Of a DNA stretch of 37,064 nt, positions 1-7,143 are shown in pieces. This stretch comes from Stenotrophomonas sp. (GTDB lineage: Bacteria > Pseudomonadota > Gammaproteobacteria > Xanthomonadales > Xanthomonadaceae). Both the position numbers and the translations under genes were made by a program. The stretch's first letter is position 1, and each line of letters opens with the position of its first letter. The stretch lies in contig QFOV01000033.1 in the NCBI GenBank assembly GCA_003248565.1, positions 1 to 37,064 on the forward strand. Direction: 5' to 3'. The notes under the pieces were generated by a model. The model saw only the letters and a list, made by a program, of their open reading frames with translations, did not search any database and had not been told where the DNA came from.

Positions 1-398
1 GGGTCGAGCGCGAGCTGAAGATGGTCTGCGGCCATTGGTCAGCCCTGGGCCTGACCATCACCCAGGGCGTGCATGCGATCGATACCGGCGCAGTCTGGGG
101 GGGCAAGCTCACCGCACTGCAGTTGGACAGCGAAGACCTGCGCGTGGTGCAGGTACCAGGCCGCGACGTGCCCGCACCGGTGCCGGGCCAGCACCCGCCG
201 CGCAAGCCGCGTGTGGAAGCCAAGGTGGACGCCAAGTCCGAGTCCAAGCCCGAACCCCGCGGCGAAGCTCAGCGCACCGAGCGCAGCGGCGAACAACGCC
301 GGCGCCCGCGCCGTCATCGTCCGCGTGGGCGCAATGGCAATGGCAACAACGGTAGCAACAGCACGCCCACACCGGACAACAACGGACCGGCTGCATGA
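1..398 (+). CDS. apaH: Symmetrical bis(5'-nucleosyl)-tetraphosphatase, C-terminal part
   Basis: This is the 3' end of a gene that begins before the window; the frame is open from base 3. ApaH hydrolyses diadenosine tetraphosphate to two ADP in the cytoplasm. The visible stretch CGHWSALGL, then GVHAIDTGAVWGGKLTAL, is the conserved C-terminal part of ApaH, with the histidine and Asp-Thr-Gly typical of this calcineurin-like phosphoesterase family. After the conserved core (about residue 50 of the visible part) there is an unusual tail of about 75 residues. It is rich in Pro, Lys and Arg, then Asn and Gly, and looks disordered. The stop codon overlaps the start of the next gene in an ATGA, so the two are probably translationally coupled. 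The family call is secure; the role of the tail is unknown. Confidence 0.9.
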   Translation, partial: VERELKMVCGHWSALGLTITQGVHAIDTGAVWGGKLTALQLDSEDLRVVQVPGRDVPAPVPGQHPPRKPRVEAKVDAKSESKPEPRGEAQRTERSGEQRRRPRRHRPRGRNGNGNNGSNSTPTPDNNGPAA

Positions 399-1036
399 GG
401 GCGTGGCCATCGGCACCGGTGCTGATGGTCATTGCATTGCTTGCTGGCTGCCGTCCGCAGCCCAACGGCAGCGAGACAAGCCTACCGCCGCAGGCGGCCA
501 ATGAAGCCGCGCCGCAAGTCAGTTCACCTCCGCTGGTTGCGGCCGCACGCGCACAGATCGGGGTCACCATCCGCTACGACCCGGCCTATTTCTCGCTGAG
601 CTACCCAGGTGGCGATCCGCCAGCGGATCGCGGCGTCTGCACCGATGTGGTGATACGCGCGCTGCGCACGCAGGGCGTCGATCTGCAGCAACGCATCAAC
701 GAGGACATGCGCGGGAACTTCGACGCCTATCCGCAGCTATGGGGATTGTCGCGACCGGATCGAAACATCGACCACCGCCGCGTCCCCAACCAGATGCGCT
801 GGTTCCAGCGTGAGGGCTGGGAACTACCGATCAGCACACGCGCCGACGACTACGCCGCCGGCGACATCGTGGCATGGAAGCTCAATGGCAACGGGCTGCT
901 GCATGTGGGCATCGTCTCGGATCGGCGATTGGACGACGGCACCCCGCTGGTGCTGCACAACATCGCCCAAGGGACGCAGGAGCAGGACCTGTTGTTCCGG
1001 CACACGATCATCGGGCATTACCGGATGCCGGGGTGA
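395..1036 (+). CDS. DUF1287 family lipoprotein (NlpC/P60-like fold)
   Basis: The 213-residue protein starts with a hydrophobic signal and a lipobox LLAGC, with the lipidated cysteine at residue 19. It should therefore be anchored to a membrane facing the periplasm. From about residue 46 it matches the DUF1287 pattern: RGVCTDVVIRAL (Cys82), the DIVAWKL segment, LLHVGIVSD (His170) and a later His188. Cys82 and His170 are placed like the catalytic pair of NlpC/P60-type cysteine hydrolases. A peptidoglycan or amide hydrolase activity is thus plausible but is inferred. The ATG at 395 lies inside an ATGA overlap with the apaH stop, which fixes the start and suggests co-expression. The reason for pairing with apaH is not evident. 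Confidence 0.82.
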   Translation: MRAWPSAPVLMVIALLAGCRPQPNGSETSLPPQAANEAAPQVSSPPLVAAARAQIGVTIRYDPAYFSLSYPGGDPPADRGVCTDVVIRALRTQGVDLQQRINEDMRGNFDAYPQLWGLSRPDRNIDHRRVPNQMRWFQREGWELPISTRADDYAAGDIVAWKLNGNGLLHVGIVSDRRLDDGTPLVLHNIAQGTQEQDLLFRHTIIGHYRMPG

Positions 1037-1081
1037 TCGGGTCTCCTGCAAGGCGTTGAAAGCCTGATGCAAGGGGCAAAG

Positions 1082-1218
1082 AGCTACCCCTCCCCAGCCC
1101 TCCCCTTGGCTATGCCAAAGGGAGGGGCCGGATCACGCCGGCTGCACCATTTCGCGCAGCCAAGGCTGTTACCCCCTCCCTTTGGCATAGCCAAGGGGAG
1201 GGCTGGGGAGGGGTAGCT
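1082..1218. repeat. Inverted pair of a GC-rich hairpin element between convergent genes
   Basis: Two 46-nt copies (1082-1127 and 1173-1218) are perfect reverse complements of each other, separated by 45 nt. Each copy holds its own hairpin of the form CCCTCCCTTTGGC-ATA-GCCAAGGGGAGGG, followed by CTGGGGAGGGGTAGCT. The pair sits between the 3' ends of the DUF1287 gene and folA. It could form a large cruciform, or fold in either transcript and act as a two-way terminator. Relatives occur at 9928-9973, 17484-17525 and 17565-17610. Confidence 0.85.
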
Positions 1219-1243
1219 TCTAGCTTTTGAGTTTCAAAACAAC

Positions 1244-1735
1244 TCAGCGCCGCACGTAATGCACGAACCGGAACGCAAACGCATGCCGCTCATCCGCTGC
1301 ATGCGCCTGGCTATCCACCTCGCGCCACAGCGCCGGGTCGACGTCCGGAAAATGCGTATCGGCGTTCACCTCGGCATCGACCAAGGTCAGCTGCAGGTCG
1401 GTCGCCTGATCCAGCAACAGCCGATAGATCTCACCACCACCAATCACGCACAGCTCGTCAGCGCCCTCGCCGGCCGCAATCGCCCGCGCCTCATCCAATG
1501 AAGCCACCGCACGCATGCCGGCAAACGGCACCTGCCCGCTACGCGTCAACACCAGGTTGGTCCGCCCCGGCAGCGCGCGGCCCAGCGACTCGGCGGTCTT
1601 GCGCCCCATCAGGATGGGCTTGCCGAGGGTCAGCGCCTTGAAGTGCTTGAAGTCATCCGGCAGATGCCAAGGCATCGCATTGTCGTGGCCGATGCCACGG
1701 TTGCGATCCAGCGCGGCGATCATCGACAGCTTCAT
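1244..1735 (-). CDS. folA: Dihydrofolate reductase
   Basis: The 163-residue protein reduces dihydrofolate to tetrahydrofolate with NADPH in the cytoplasm. It regenerates the cofactor that thymidylate synthase oxidises. The sequence shows the DHFR hallmarks: an N-terminal MIAALDRNRGIG strand, MPWHLPDD with the catalytic acidic residue near position 28, GRKTAESLGRALPGR for NADPH binding, CVIGGGEIY, and a C-terminal DTHFP segment. The length is usual for bacterial chromosomal DHFR. The ATG at 1735 is shared with the thyA stop (TGATG), so the start is firm and translation is probably coupled to thyA. It is the last gene of lgt-thyA-folA. Confidence 0.97.
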   Translation of the reverse strand: MKLSMIAALDRNRGIGHDNAMPWHLPDDFKHFKALTLGKPILMGRKTAESLGRALPGRTNLVLTRSGQVPFAGMRAVASLDEARAIAAGEGADELCVIGGGEIYRLLLDQATDLQLTLVDAEVNADTHFPDVDPALWREVDSQAHAADERHAFAFRFVHYVRR

Positions 1736-2529
1736 CACACCGCCACCGGCGCCTTGATTGCCGGATGCGGGTCGTAGCCGTCGATGCGGATGTCGTCGAA
1801 CTGGAAGCCGAACAGGTCGGTCACCTCCGGATTCAACCACAGCGTGGGCAGCGCGCGCGGTTCGCGCGACAGCTGCTCGCGTGCCTGCTCGTAGTGGTTG
1901 GAATAAATGTGCGCGTCGCCCAGCGTGTGCACGAAATCGCCGACGCCCAGTCCGGTCGCCTGCGCCACCATATGCGTCAGCAAGGCATAGCTGGCGATGT
2001 TGAACGGCACGCCGAGGAAGATGTCGCCGCTGCGCTGGTACAGCTGGCAGCTGAGCTTGCCGTCCACCACATAGAACTGGAACAGGTTGTGGCAGGGCAT
2101 CAGCGCCATCTGCGACAGCTCGCCGACGTTCCAGGCGCTGACCACCAAACGGCGCGAATCCGGATTGCGCTTGATCTCGTCCACCAGCCATTGCATCTGG
2201 TCGATCTCGCGGCCATCAGCGGTGGCCCAGCTGCGCCACTGCTTGCCGTAGACCGGACCGAGGTCGCCGTTGGCATCGGCCCACTCATCCCAGATATTGA
2301 CCTTGTTGTCCTTCAGGTAGCCGATATTGGTATCGCCCTTCAGGAACCACAGCAGCTCGTGGATGATCGAGCGCAGGTGCAGCTTCTTGGTGGTGACCAG
2401 CGGGAAGCCCTGGTTGAGGTCGAAACGCATCTGCCAGCCGAACACGCTGCGCGTGCCGGTGCCGGTGCGGTCGGACTTCTCGGTGCCGTGCTCCATCACA
2501 TGCTGCAGCAGATCCAGATAGTGCTTCAT
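1735..2529 (-). CDS. thyA: Thymidylate synthase
   Basis: The 264-residue protein converts dUMP and methylene-tetrahydrofolate to dTMP and dihydrofolate. The length equals that of E. coli ThyA. The catalytic cysteine is Cys146 in ALMPCHNLFQF, at the same number as in E. coli. Other signatures are RTGTGT near residue 21, ELLWFLKGDTN, SRRLVVSAWN, QRSGDIFLGVPFNIASYA and the C-terminal APVAV that closes over the active site. Its ATG overlaps the lgt stop in an ATGA and its own stop overlaps the folA start, so the three genes form a tight operon. The next gene, folA, recycles the dihydrofolate this enzyme makes. Confidence 0.98.
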   Translation of the reverse strand: MKHYLDLLQHVMEHGTEKSDRTGTGTRSVFGWQMRFDLNQGFPLVTTKKLHLRSIIHELLWFLKGDTNIGYLKDNKVNIWDEWADANGDLGPVYGKQWRSWATADGREIDQMQWLVDEIKRNPDSRRLVVSAWNVGELSQMALMPCHNLFQFYVVDGKLSCQLYQRSGDIFLGVPFNIASYALLTHMVAQATGLGVGDFVHTLGDAHIYSNHYEQAREQLSREPRALPTLWLNPEVTDLFGFQFDDIRIDGYDPHPAIKAPVAV

Positions 2530-3434
2530 GCCTTCTTCTCTTCCAGTGGAAGCACCGGCTGCAACACCGGCGCGCGGCGCGACATTGCCAGCAACACCAA
2601 GCCCAGCACGATCAACGGCAGGCTCAGGATCTGGCCACGGGTCAACCAGTCAAACGCGATATACACGCCGTTGTCGGGCATGCGCACGAACTCGATCAGG
2701 AAGCGGAAGCACCCATACAGCAGCGCGAACAGGCCGGACACGGCGTAACGCGGGCGCGGCTTCATCGAGTAGAACCACAGCACCAGGAACATCACCAGCC
2801 CTTCCAGCAATGCTTCATACAACTGCGAAGGATGGCGCGCGTACTGGCTGAGCAGGCCGGCAGCATAGTCCTGCTGGATCTGCGCAGCCGACAGCAGCTG
2901 TTCCATCGCCGGCAATCCGGCCGGAACATCCTTCAGCGGCGAATGCGGGAAGATCACGCCCCAGCCGGCATTGGTGAACTTGCCGTACAACTCGCCACCA
3001 ATGAAATTGCCCAGTCGACCAAAACCCAGGCCCAGTGGCACCAGCGGCGCGACGAAGTCGATGGTGTCGAAGAAATGCAGCTTGTGCTTGCGCGTCCACC
3101 ACCAGCCAGCGATCAACACGCCGATCAGGCCACCGTGGAAGCTCATGCCACCTTCCCAGACCCGCAACAGGATCAGCGGGTTGGCGAGGAAGTCGGCAGT
3201 TGCGTAGAACAGCATGTAGCCGATGCGTCCGCCCAGCACCACGCCCAGCATCGCGTAGAACAGCAGGTCGGAGAAGCCATTCATGTCCACGCCCGGCAGG
3301 CGCCCGGCGAGGATGCGGGAACGGCCCAGCCACCAGGCGGCGGCGAAGCCGAGCAGGTACATGACGCCGTACCAGTGCACGTCGATCGGCCCCAGCGAGA
3401 AAGCGATGGGATCTATGTCATGGAGAAAGAGCAT
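2526..3434 (-). CDS. lgt: Phosphatidylglycerol--prolipoprotein diacylglyceryl transferase
   Basis: Lgt transfers diacylglycerol from phosphatidylglycerol to the lipobox cysteine of prolipoproteins in the inner membrane. The 302-residue protein has about seven hydrophobic segments. It carries the Lgt signature GFGRLGNFIGGELYG (137-151, with Arg140), the conserved SFHGG (His100) and a late RFLIEFVR. I placed the start at ATG 3434, giving MLFLHDIDPIAFSLGP, which is the usual N-terminus of the family; an in-frame start 18 codons upstream adds only non-conserved sequence. It leads the lgt-thyA-folA operon, and its stop overlaps the thyA start. A possible promoter lies just upstream at 3463-3492. 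Confidence 0.96.
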   Translation of the reverse strand: MLFLHDIDPIAFSLGPIDVHWYGVMYLLGFAAAWWLGRSRILAGRLPGVDMNGFSDLLFYAMLGVVLGGRIGYMLFYATADFLANPLILLRVWEGGMSFHGGLIGVLIAGWWWTRKHKLHFFDTIDFVAPLVPLGLGFGRLGNFIGGELYGKFTNAGWGVIFPHSPLKDVPAGLPAMEQLLSAAQIQQDYAAGLLSQYARHPSQLYEALLEGLVMFLVLWFYSMKPRPRYAVSGLFALLYGCFRFLIEFVRMPDNGVYIAFDWLTRGQILSLPLIVLGLVLLAMSRRAPVLQPVLPLEEKKA

Positions 3435-3462
3435 GCGGGCACTGTCTGGCAAACCAGCCCCT

Positions 3463-3492
3463 ATTCTCGGGGTAGCGACCCTTGCCACTCAA
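3463..3492 (-). promoter_or_regulatory. Candidate sigma70-type promoter for lgt-thyA-folA
   Basis: On the minus strand TTGAGT (3487-3492) is followed after 18 nt by GAGAAT (3463-3468), about 30 nt before the lgt ATG. The -35 box is fair and the -10 box matches four of six positions. If real, it would separate lgt-thyA-folA from the lemA operon upstream. It is inferred from spacing only. Confidence 0.3.
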
Positions 3493-3500
3493 CCCATGCT

Positions 3501-3992
3501 TCAGCCGAACACCTGCGGGCGGTCAGGTAGCTCGTTGCGCGAGCGCCCTTCCGGATCGGGTGGAAAATGCGCTGACAGCAGCTGCGAGACTTCGGCCACC
3601 GCAGCCAGCACGGCCTCTTCGCGCGTATTCCCGCTCAGCTGCTCGCGCAGATGGTCGCAGATCAACTGCCATTGCGCCGAATCCACCCGCGCCTGCAGGC
3701 CACGGTCGGCGACGATCTCGATGGCGTGATCGGCCAGCAGTAGATAGATCAGCACGCCATTGTTGGCCTCGGTGTCCCAGGTACGCAGCAGCGCGAAGGC
3801 GTGCTCGGCACGGGCGCGGGGGCTGGTGTTCTTCCACAGCAGGGCAAGCGGCAGGTCGGACTCGACCGCGAACATCACCTGGCCGCTGTGCAGGCGCTCG
3901 CCGTCGGCGATGGCGTGGGCGATCCGGTCCAGGCTGGCTTCCGGGAATGCGGCATGCGCGGAGGGAGCAAAGAAATGTCGTAACCAGCGCAT
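3501..3992 (-). CDS. TPM-domain protein (second, soluble copy)
   Basis: The 163-residue protein shows the TPM (DUF477) fold signature. An N-terminal helix (FPEASLDRIAHAIADGE) is followed by a strand that holds up to SGQVMFAVES, then RARAEHAFALLRTWDTEANNGVLIYLLLADHAIEIVADRGL (about 59-99), the family core found in TPM phosphatase-like and Psb32-like proteins. There is no signal peptide, membrane helix or glycine-rich tail. The start is the ATG at 3992, which overlaps the stop of the preceding TPM gene in a TGATG. It is the third gene after lemA and the first TPM gene, a common three-gene arrangement in Gammaproteobacteria. The biochemical role is not established. Confidence 0.85.
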   Translation of the reverse strand: MRWLRHFFAPSAHAAFPEASLDRIAHAIADGERLHSGQVMFAVESDLPLALLWKNTSPRARAEHAFALLRTWDTEANNGVLIYLLLADHAIEIVADRGLQARVDSAQWQLICDHLREQLSGNTREEAVLAAVAEVSQLLSAHFPPDPEGRSRNELPDRPQVFG

Positions 3993-4894
3993 CACCAGCT
4001 CCCCGAGGCGCCACCGCCTCCCGAACGTCCACCACCACCGCCCCAACCGCCACCTCCGCCGAAGCCTCCACCGCCTCCGCCAAAACCACCGCCACCGAAG
4101 CCGCCTCCGCCGCCCCAGCCACCGCCGCTGGCAAAGCCACCGCTGGAACCCTTGCCCAGCGACAACAGGAAGGCCACCAGCGCGGCAATACCGCCACCAA
4201 GCACCGACAGCAGCAGCCAACCGGCCGCGCCGGCAATCAGGCCCGAGACCACGCCACGGATCGGCCGCGGCAGCTTGGCCAGCAGCATGCGCATGAAGGT
4301 GGAGGCAAACACACCGATCATGATCGCGAAGAAAAAGATCGAATCACCGCCGCCACCGCCGCCATCGCGATTGCTGCTGACCGGAGCCGGCAGCTCCTCG
4401 CCGTCGATGATCTTGACCAGCACGCCGCTGGCGGCGGTGATGCCACCGGCGTAGTCGTTCTGGCGGAAGTGCGGCACCAGGTATTCCTGGATCACCCGGT
4501 TGGCGATGGCATCGGGGATGGCACCTTCCAGACCGTAACCCGGCTCGATCCGCACCCTGCGGTCATCCTTGGCCACCAGCAGCAGCACGCCGTCATCCAC
4601 GCCCCTGCGCCCGATCGCCCACTGGTCGAACACGCGGGTGCTGTACTGGGCGATGTCCTCGGGCTGTGTGCTCGGCACGATCAGCACCTGCAGCTGCGCG
4701 CCCTTGCGCTGCTGCAGGGCAATGGCCTGCTGCTCCAACGCCTGCTTCTGCGCCGCATCCAGGGTGCCGGTGGTATCGACCACCGGCGAATCCAGCGGCG
4801 GGATCGGCGCCAGCTGCTGGGCCAGCGCCGGGCCTGCCCAGCCGAGGCCAAGCAGGCACAGCAGCAAGCCCAAGCGCTGCAGCAACGCGCTCAT
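3992..4894 (-). CDS. TPM-domain membrane protein with glycine-rich C-terminus (YgcG family)
   Basis: The 300-residue protein has a signal peptide (residues 1-26, ending GPALAQ). A TPM domain follows at about 35-165 (SPVVDTTGTLDAAQKQAL ... VFDQWAIGRRGVDDGVLLLVAKDDRRVRIEPGYGLEG). Two hydrophobic segments lie near 185-205 and 215-245. The last 60 or so residues are almost all Gly with Ser, Phe and Trp. This is the YgcG-like architecture usually found beside lemA. The TPM domain should be outside the cytoplasmic membrane. The gene starts 10 nt after the lemA stop and overlaps the next TPM gene. The low-complexity 3' end is over-rich in GGC and GGT codons and may vary in repeat number between strains. 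The function is unknown. Confidence 0.88.
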   Translation of the reverse strand: MSALLQRLGLLLCLLGLGWAGPALAQQLAPIPPLDSPVVDTTGTLDAAQKQALEQQAIALQQRKGAQLQVLIVPSTQPEDIAQYSTRVFDQWAIGRRGVDDGVLLLVAKDDRRVRIEPGYGLEGAIPDAIANRVIQEYLVPHFRQNDYAGGITAASGVLVKIIDGEELPAPVSSNRDGGGGGGDSIFFFAIMIGVFASTFMRMLLAKLPRPIRGVVSGLIAGAAGWLLLSVLGGGIAALVAFLLSLGKGSSGGFASGGGWGGGGGFGGGGFGGGGGGFGGGGGWGGGGGRSGGGGASGSW

Positions 4895-4904
4895 CGCGCG
4901 CGGC

Positions 4905-5537
4905 TCACTGCGCCGGCGCGGGCTGCGGCGGCGTCTGCTGCGGCGCTGCCGGCTGGTTGCCGAAGCTCACGGTCGGCGGCTGTGCGATCTGCGCCTCGTT
5001 GTCGACGGTGAAGTTGGGTTTGGCCGCATAGCCGAACATCTTGGCGGTGATCACCTGCGGGAACGAGCGGATGTAGGTGTTGTAGTCCTGCACCAGCTGG
5101 ATGTAGCGGCCGCGGGCCACGGTGATGCGGTTCTCGGTGCCTTCCAGCTGTGCCTGCAGGTCACGGAAGTTCTGGTCCGACTTCAGCGTCGGGTAGTTCT
5201 CGCTGACCACCAGCAGCCGCGACAGCGCGCTGCCCAGCTCGCCCTGGGCCTGCTGGAACTGCTTGAGCGAATCGGCATCGTCGGCATTGACCTGGATCTG
5301 CCCCACCTTTGAACGGGCATTGGTGACCTCGGTCAGCACCTGCCGCTCCTGCTGGGCATAGCCCTGCACGGTATTGACCAGATTGGGGATCAGGTCGGCG
5401 CGGCGCTTGTACTGGTTGACCACCTCGGACCAGCCGGCCTTGACCGCCTCATCCTTCTGCTGGATGGCGTTGTAGCCACAGCCGGAAACGGAAATCACCG
5501 CGATGACAAGCAACATCAGGCGAAGGTACTGGCGCAT
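4905..5537 (-). CDS. lemA: LemA family lipoprotein
   Basis: The 210-residue protein starts MRQYLRLMLLVIAVISVSGCGYN: a signal with lipobox VSGC, so a lipoprotein or membrane-anchored protein. The LemA core is plain: a long coiled helical region AGWSEVVNQYKRRADLIPNLVNTVQGYA, then a second one up to about residue 125, ENRITVARGRYIQLVQDYN, and YNTYIRSFPQVITAKMFGY. The tail is Pro/Gln rich. I chose ATG 5537; a start 13 codons upstream would only bury the signal peptide. It heads the lemA-TPM-TPM operon. LemA-family function is not firmly known; association with TPM proteins is common. Confidence 0.9.
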   Translation of the reverse strand: MRQYLRLMLLVIAVISVSGCGYNAIQQKDEAVKAGWSEVVNQYKRRADLIPNLVNTVQGYAQQERQVLTEVTNARSKVGQIQVNADDADSLKQFQQAQGELGSALSRLLVVSENYPTLKSDQNFRDLQAQLEGTENRITVARGRYIQLVQDYNTYIRSFPQVITAKMFGYAAKPNFTVDNEAQIAQPPTVSFGNQPAAPQQTPPQPAPAQ

Positions 5538-5635
5538 GGGTCGGGCCCTGGATGGCTGGAGTGCCGAGCATGCCACGTTGCCTGTTCAAGGTCTGCAAAG
5601 ACCGGGGGCGGCCAAAGCTCCCCGAGCGAGGCTGT

Positions 5636-5734
5636 TGTGGGAGCGGCGTAAGCCGCGAAGCCGGTGCAGCTGTAGTTGCGGGGATGCCCACAATCTGAAG
5701 GATGGTCAGCTTCGCGGCTGACGCCGCTCCCACA
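5636..5734. repeat. Inverted pair of REP-like elements
   Basis: A forward unit TGTGGGAGCGGCGTAAGCCG... (5636-5661) and its near-perfect reverse complement (5709-5734) face each other across 47 nt. Each unit has its own small stem (GCGGCnnnnGCCGC). The same family recurs at 9804-9830, 9876-9901, 9997-10023, 13788-13814, 13861-13884, 17635-17660 and 35117-35142. It lies between the terC terminator and the lemA start. Confidence 0.88.
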
Positions 5735-5770
5735 AAAAAAAACGAAAGGGCCGGCAATGCCGGCCCTTTC
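5735..5770 (-). terminator. Intrinsic terminator of terC
   Basis: A perfect 12-bp stem (GAAAGGGCCGGC at 5744-5755, complement at 5759-5770) with a 3-nt loop is followed on the minus strand by G and a run of nine T. It sits 40 nt after the terC stop, in the right orientation to end the transcript that carries terC. Confidence 0.93.
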
Positions 5771-5810
5771 AGGTCAGGTTCTCGGCCGGGGATACCGGCC
5801 GATCAAACAC

Positions 5811-6560
5811 TTACCAGTTGTCCGAACCCGGCACGTGGTGGGCCTTGGCGTTGCGGCGCATCAGCAGGTTCAGCCACTCCACCAGGATCGAGAAACCCAT
5901 CGCCGCATAGATGTAGGGCTTGGGTACGTGCACGTCCAGGCCATCCAGCACCAGCACCGCACCCACCATCAGGATGAAGGCCAGCGCCAGCAGCTTCACG
6001 GTCGGGTTGGCGTCGATGAAACGGCCCAGCGGGTTGGCTGCCAGCAGCATCACCGCTACCGACAACAGCACCGCGCAGACCATCACCGGAACGTGCGAGG
6101 CGATGCCAACGGCGGTGATCACCGAATCCAGCGAGAACACGATGTCGATCACCGCGATCTGCGCGATCACCATGCCGAACGACGATGCCACCTTGGTCGT
6201 GGTCGGGTCTTCATCTTCGCCACCGGTGACCAGCTCACGGATTTCCTTGCCGCCCTTGTAGAGCAGGAACAGGCCACCCACGATCAACACCAGATCGCGG
6301 ATGGAGATACCCATGCCGGCCACGTTGAACAGGTTGCTCTCCATATGTGCCAGATAGGCCAGCGAGATCAGCAGCAGGATGCGGGTGATGCAGGCCACCG
6401 CGATACCCACGCGGCGCGCCAGCGGGCGCTTGTGTTCGGGCAGGCGCCCGACCGCGATGGAGATGAAGACCAGGTTGTCGATACCGAGCACGATTTCCAG
6501 TGCGCTGAGCATGAACAGGGTGACCCATACATTCGGGTCGGCTAGAAACTCAAGAGACAT
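5811..6560 (-). CDS. TerC family integral membrane protein
   Basis: The 249-residue protein has about seven membrane segments and the TerC-family motifs: LSALEIVLGIDNLVFISI near the start (acidic Glu22 and Asp28 inside membrane segments) and IAVIDIVFSLDSVITAVG in the middle, the paired repeats with intramembrane acidic residues typical of the family. Relatives include E. coli Alx and YgdQ and the tellurium-resistance protein TerC. Metal-ion handling, manganese in some members, has been shown for a few relatives. The specific substrate here is unknown. No manganese riboswitch can be fitted in the 54-nt gap upstream. It is the last gene after dgkA and ends in a strong terminator. Confidence 0.9.
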   Translation of the reverse strand: MSLEFLADPNVWVTLFMLSALEIVLGIDNLVFISIAVGRLPEHKRPLARRVGIAVACITRILLLISLAYLAHMESNLFNVAGMGISIRDLVLIVGGLFLLYKGGKEIRELVTGGEDEDPTTTKVASSFGMVIAQIAVIDIVFSLDSVITAVGIASHVPVMVCAVLLSVAVMLLAANPLGRFIDANPTVKLLALAFILMVGAVLVLDGLDVHVPKPYIYAAMGFSILVEWLNLLMRRNAKAHHVPGSDNW

Positions 6561-6614
6561 GTGAACAATCCTTCAATAAAACCATTGCGTCAGCGCCGCC
6601 CGGCGGCTGACTTG

Positions 6615-6995
6615 TCAGAAAACGCGCGGCAGCAGGATCAGGCCCCAGCACAGCAGCACGTTCATCATCAGCACGAATACCGCCGCCGAGCCCATGTCCT
6701 TGGCGCGGCCCGCCAGCACGTGGTACTCCGGGCCGTAGCGTTCGATCACCGCCTCGATGGCCGAGTTGGCCAGCTCCATGGCGATCACCAGCAGCATCGA
6801 GCCGATCATCAGCACCTGTTCGACCGGGCTCTGGCCCAGCCACAACGCCAACGGCGCCAGCACCACGAACAGGCAGACCTCCAGCCGGAACGAGGACTCG
6901 TGCATCCAGGCAGCGCAAAGCCCCTGCCAGGACCACTTGGCGGCCTTGAGGATGCGCCCCGGGCCGCGCGGCAGGTGCCCGATCTGGTCAGCCAT
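6615..6995 (-). CDS. dgkA: Diacylglycerol kinase (prokaryotic type)
   Basis: The 126-residue, three-helix membrane protein phosphorylates diacylglycerol to phosphatidate with ATP. It recycles the diacylglycerol released when phospholipid head groups are used elsewhere. The conserved ESSFRLE (Glu33, equivalent to Glu28 of E. coli) and AMELANSAIEAVIERYGPEYH, with the catalytic and metal-binding glutamates near 74-81, are both present. The length is usual. The gene is followed after 54 nt by terC and preceded by the sensor-kinase gene on the same strand. In Pseudomonas, dgkA is reported as a ColR target, which makes its place behind a ColRS-like pair suggestive. Confidence 0.95.
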   Translation of the reverse strand: MADQIGHLPRGPGRILKAAKWSWQGLCAAWMHESSFRLEVCLFVVLAPLALWLGQSPVEQVLMIGSMLLVIAMELANSAIEAVIERYGPEYHVLAGRAKDMGSAAVFVLMMNVLLCWGLILLPRVF

Positions 6996-7143
6996 GCGAC
7001 ACCTTGCCAGTTGCCGCAGTGCGGCCGGGCAGAACCTTGAAGGCTGAACAACCGCTCATGGGGATGACACCGGTAGCGTGAGATTAGCCGCCAATTTTGC
7101 CACATCTGCCCCTTGCTTACCGAGGCCGCCGCCAAGCCCCATC

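Noticed and set aside
3992..4200. Gly-rich tail of the TPM protein as a separate repeat or a collagen-like gene
   Set aside because: It is in frame with a complete TPM protein and is a normal feature of the YgcG family.
3482..5011. Long plus-strand open frame opposite the TPM and LemA genes
   Set aside because: The lower strand has clear protein families with overlapping starts and stops; the upper frame gives only Ala/Arg/Gln-rich sequence.
6561..6614. Possible manganese (yybP-ykoY) riboswitch before terC
   Set aside because: Only 54 nt separate dgkA and terC, too little for the aptamer, and no matching conserved loops are seen.
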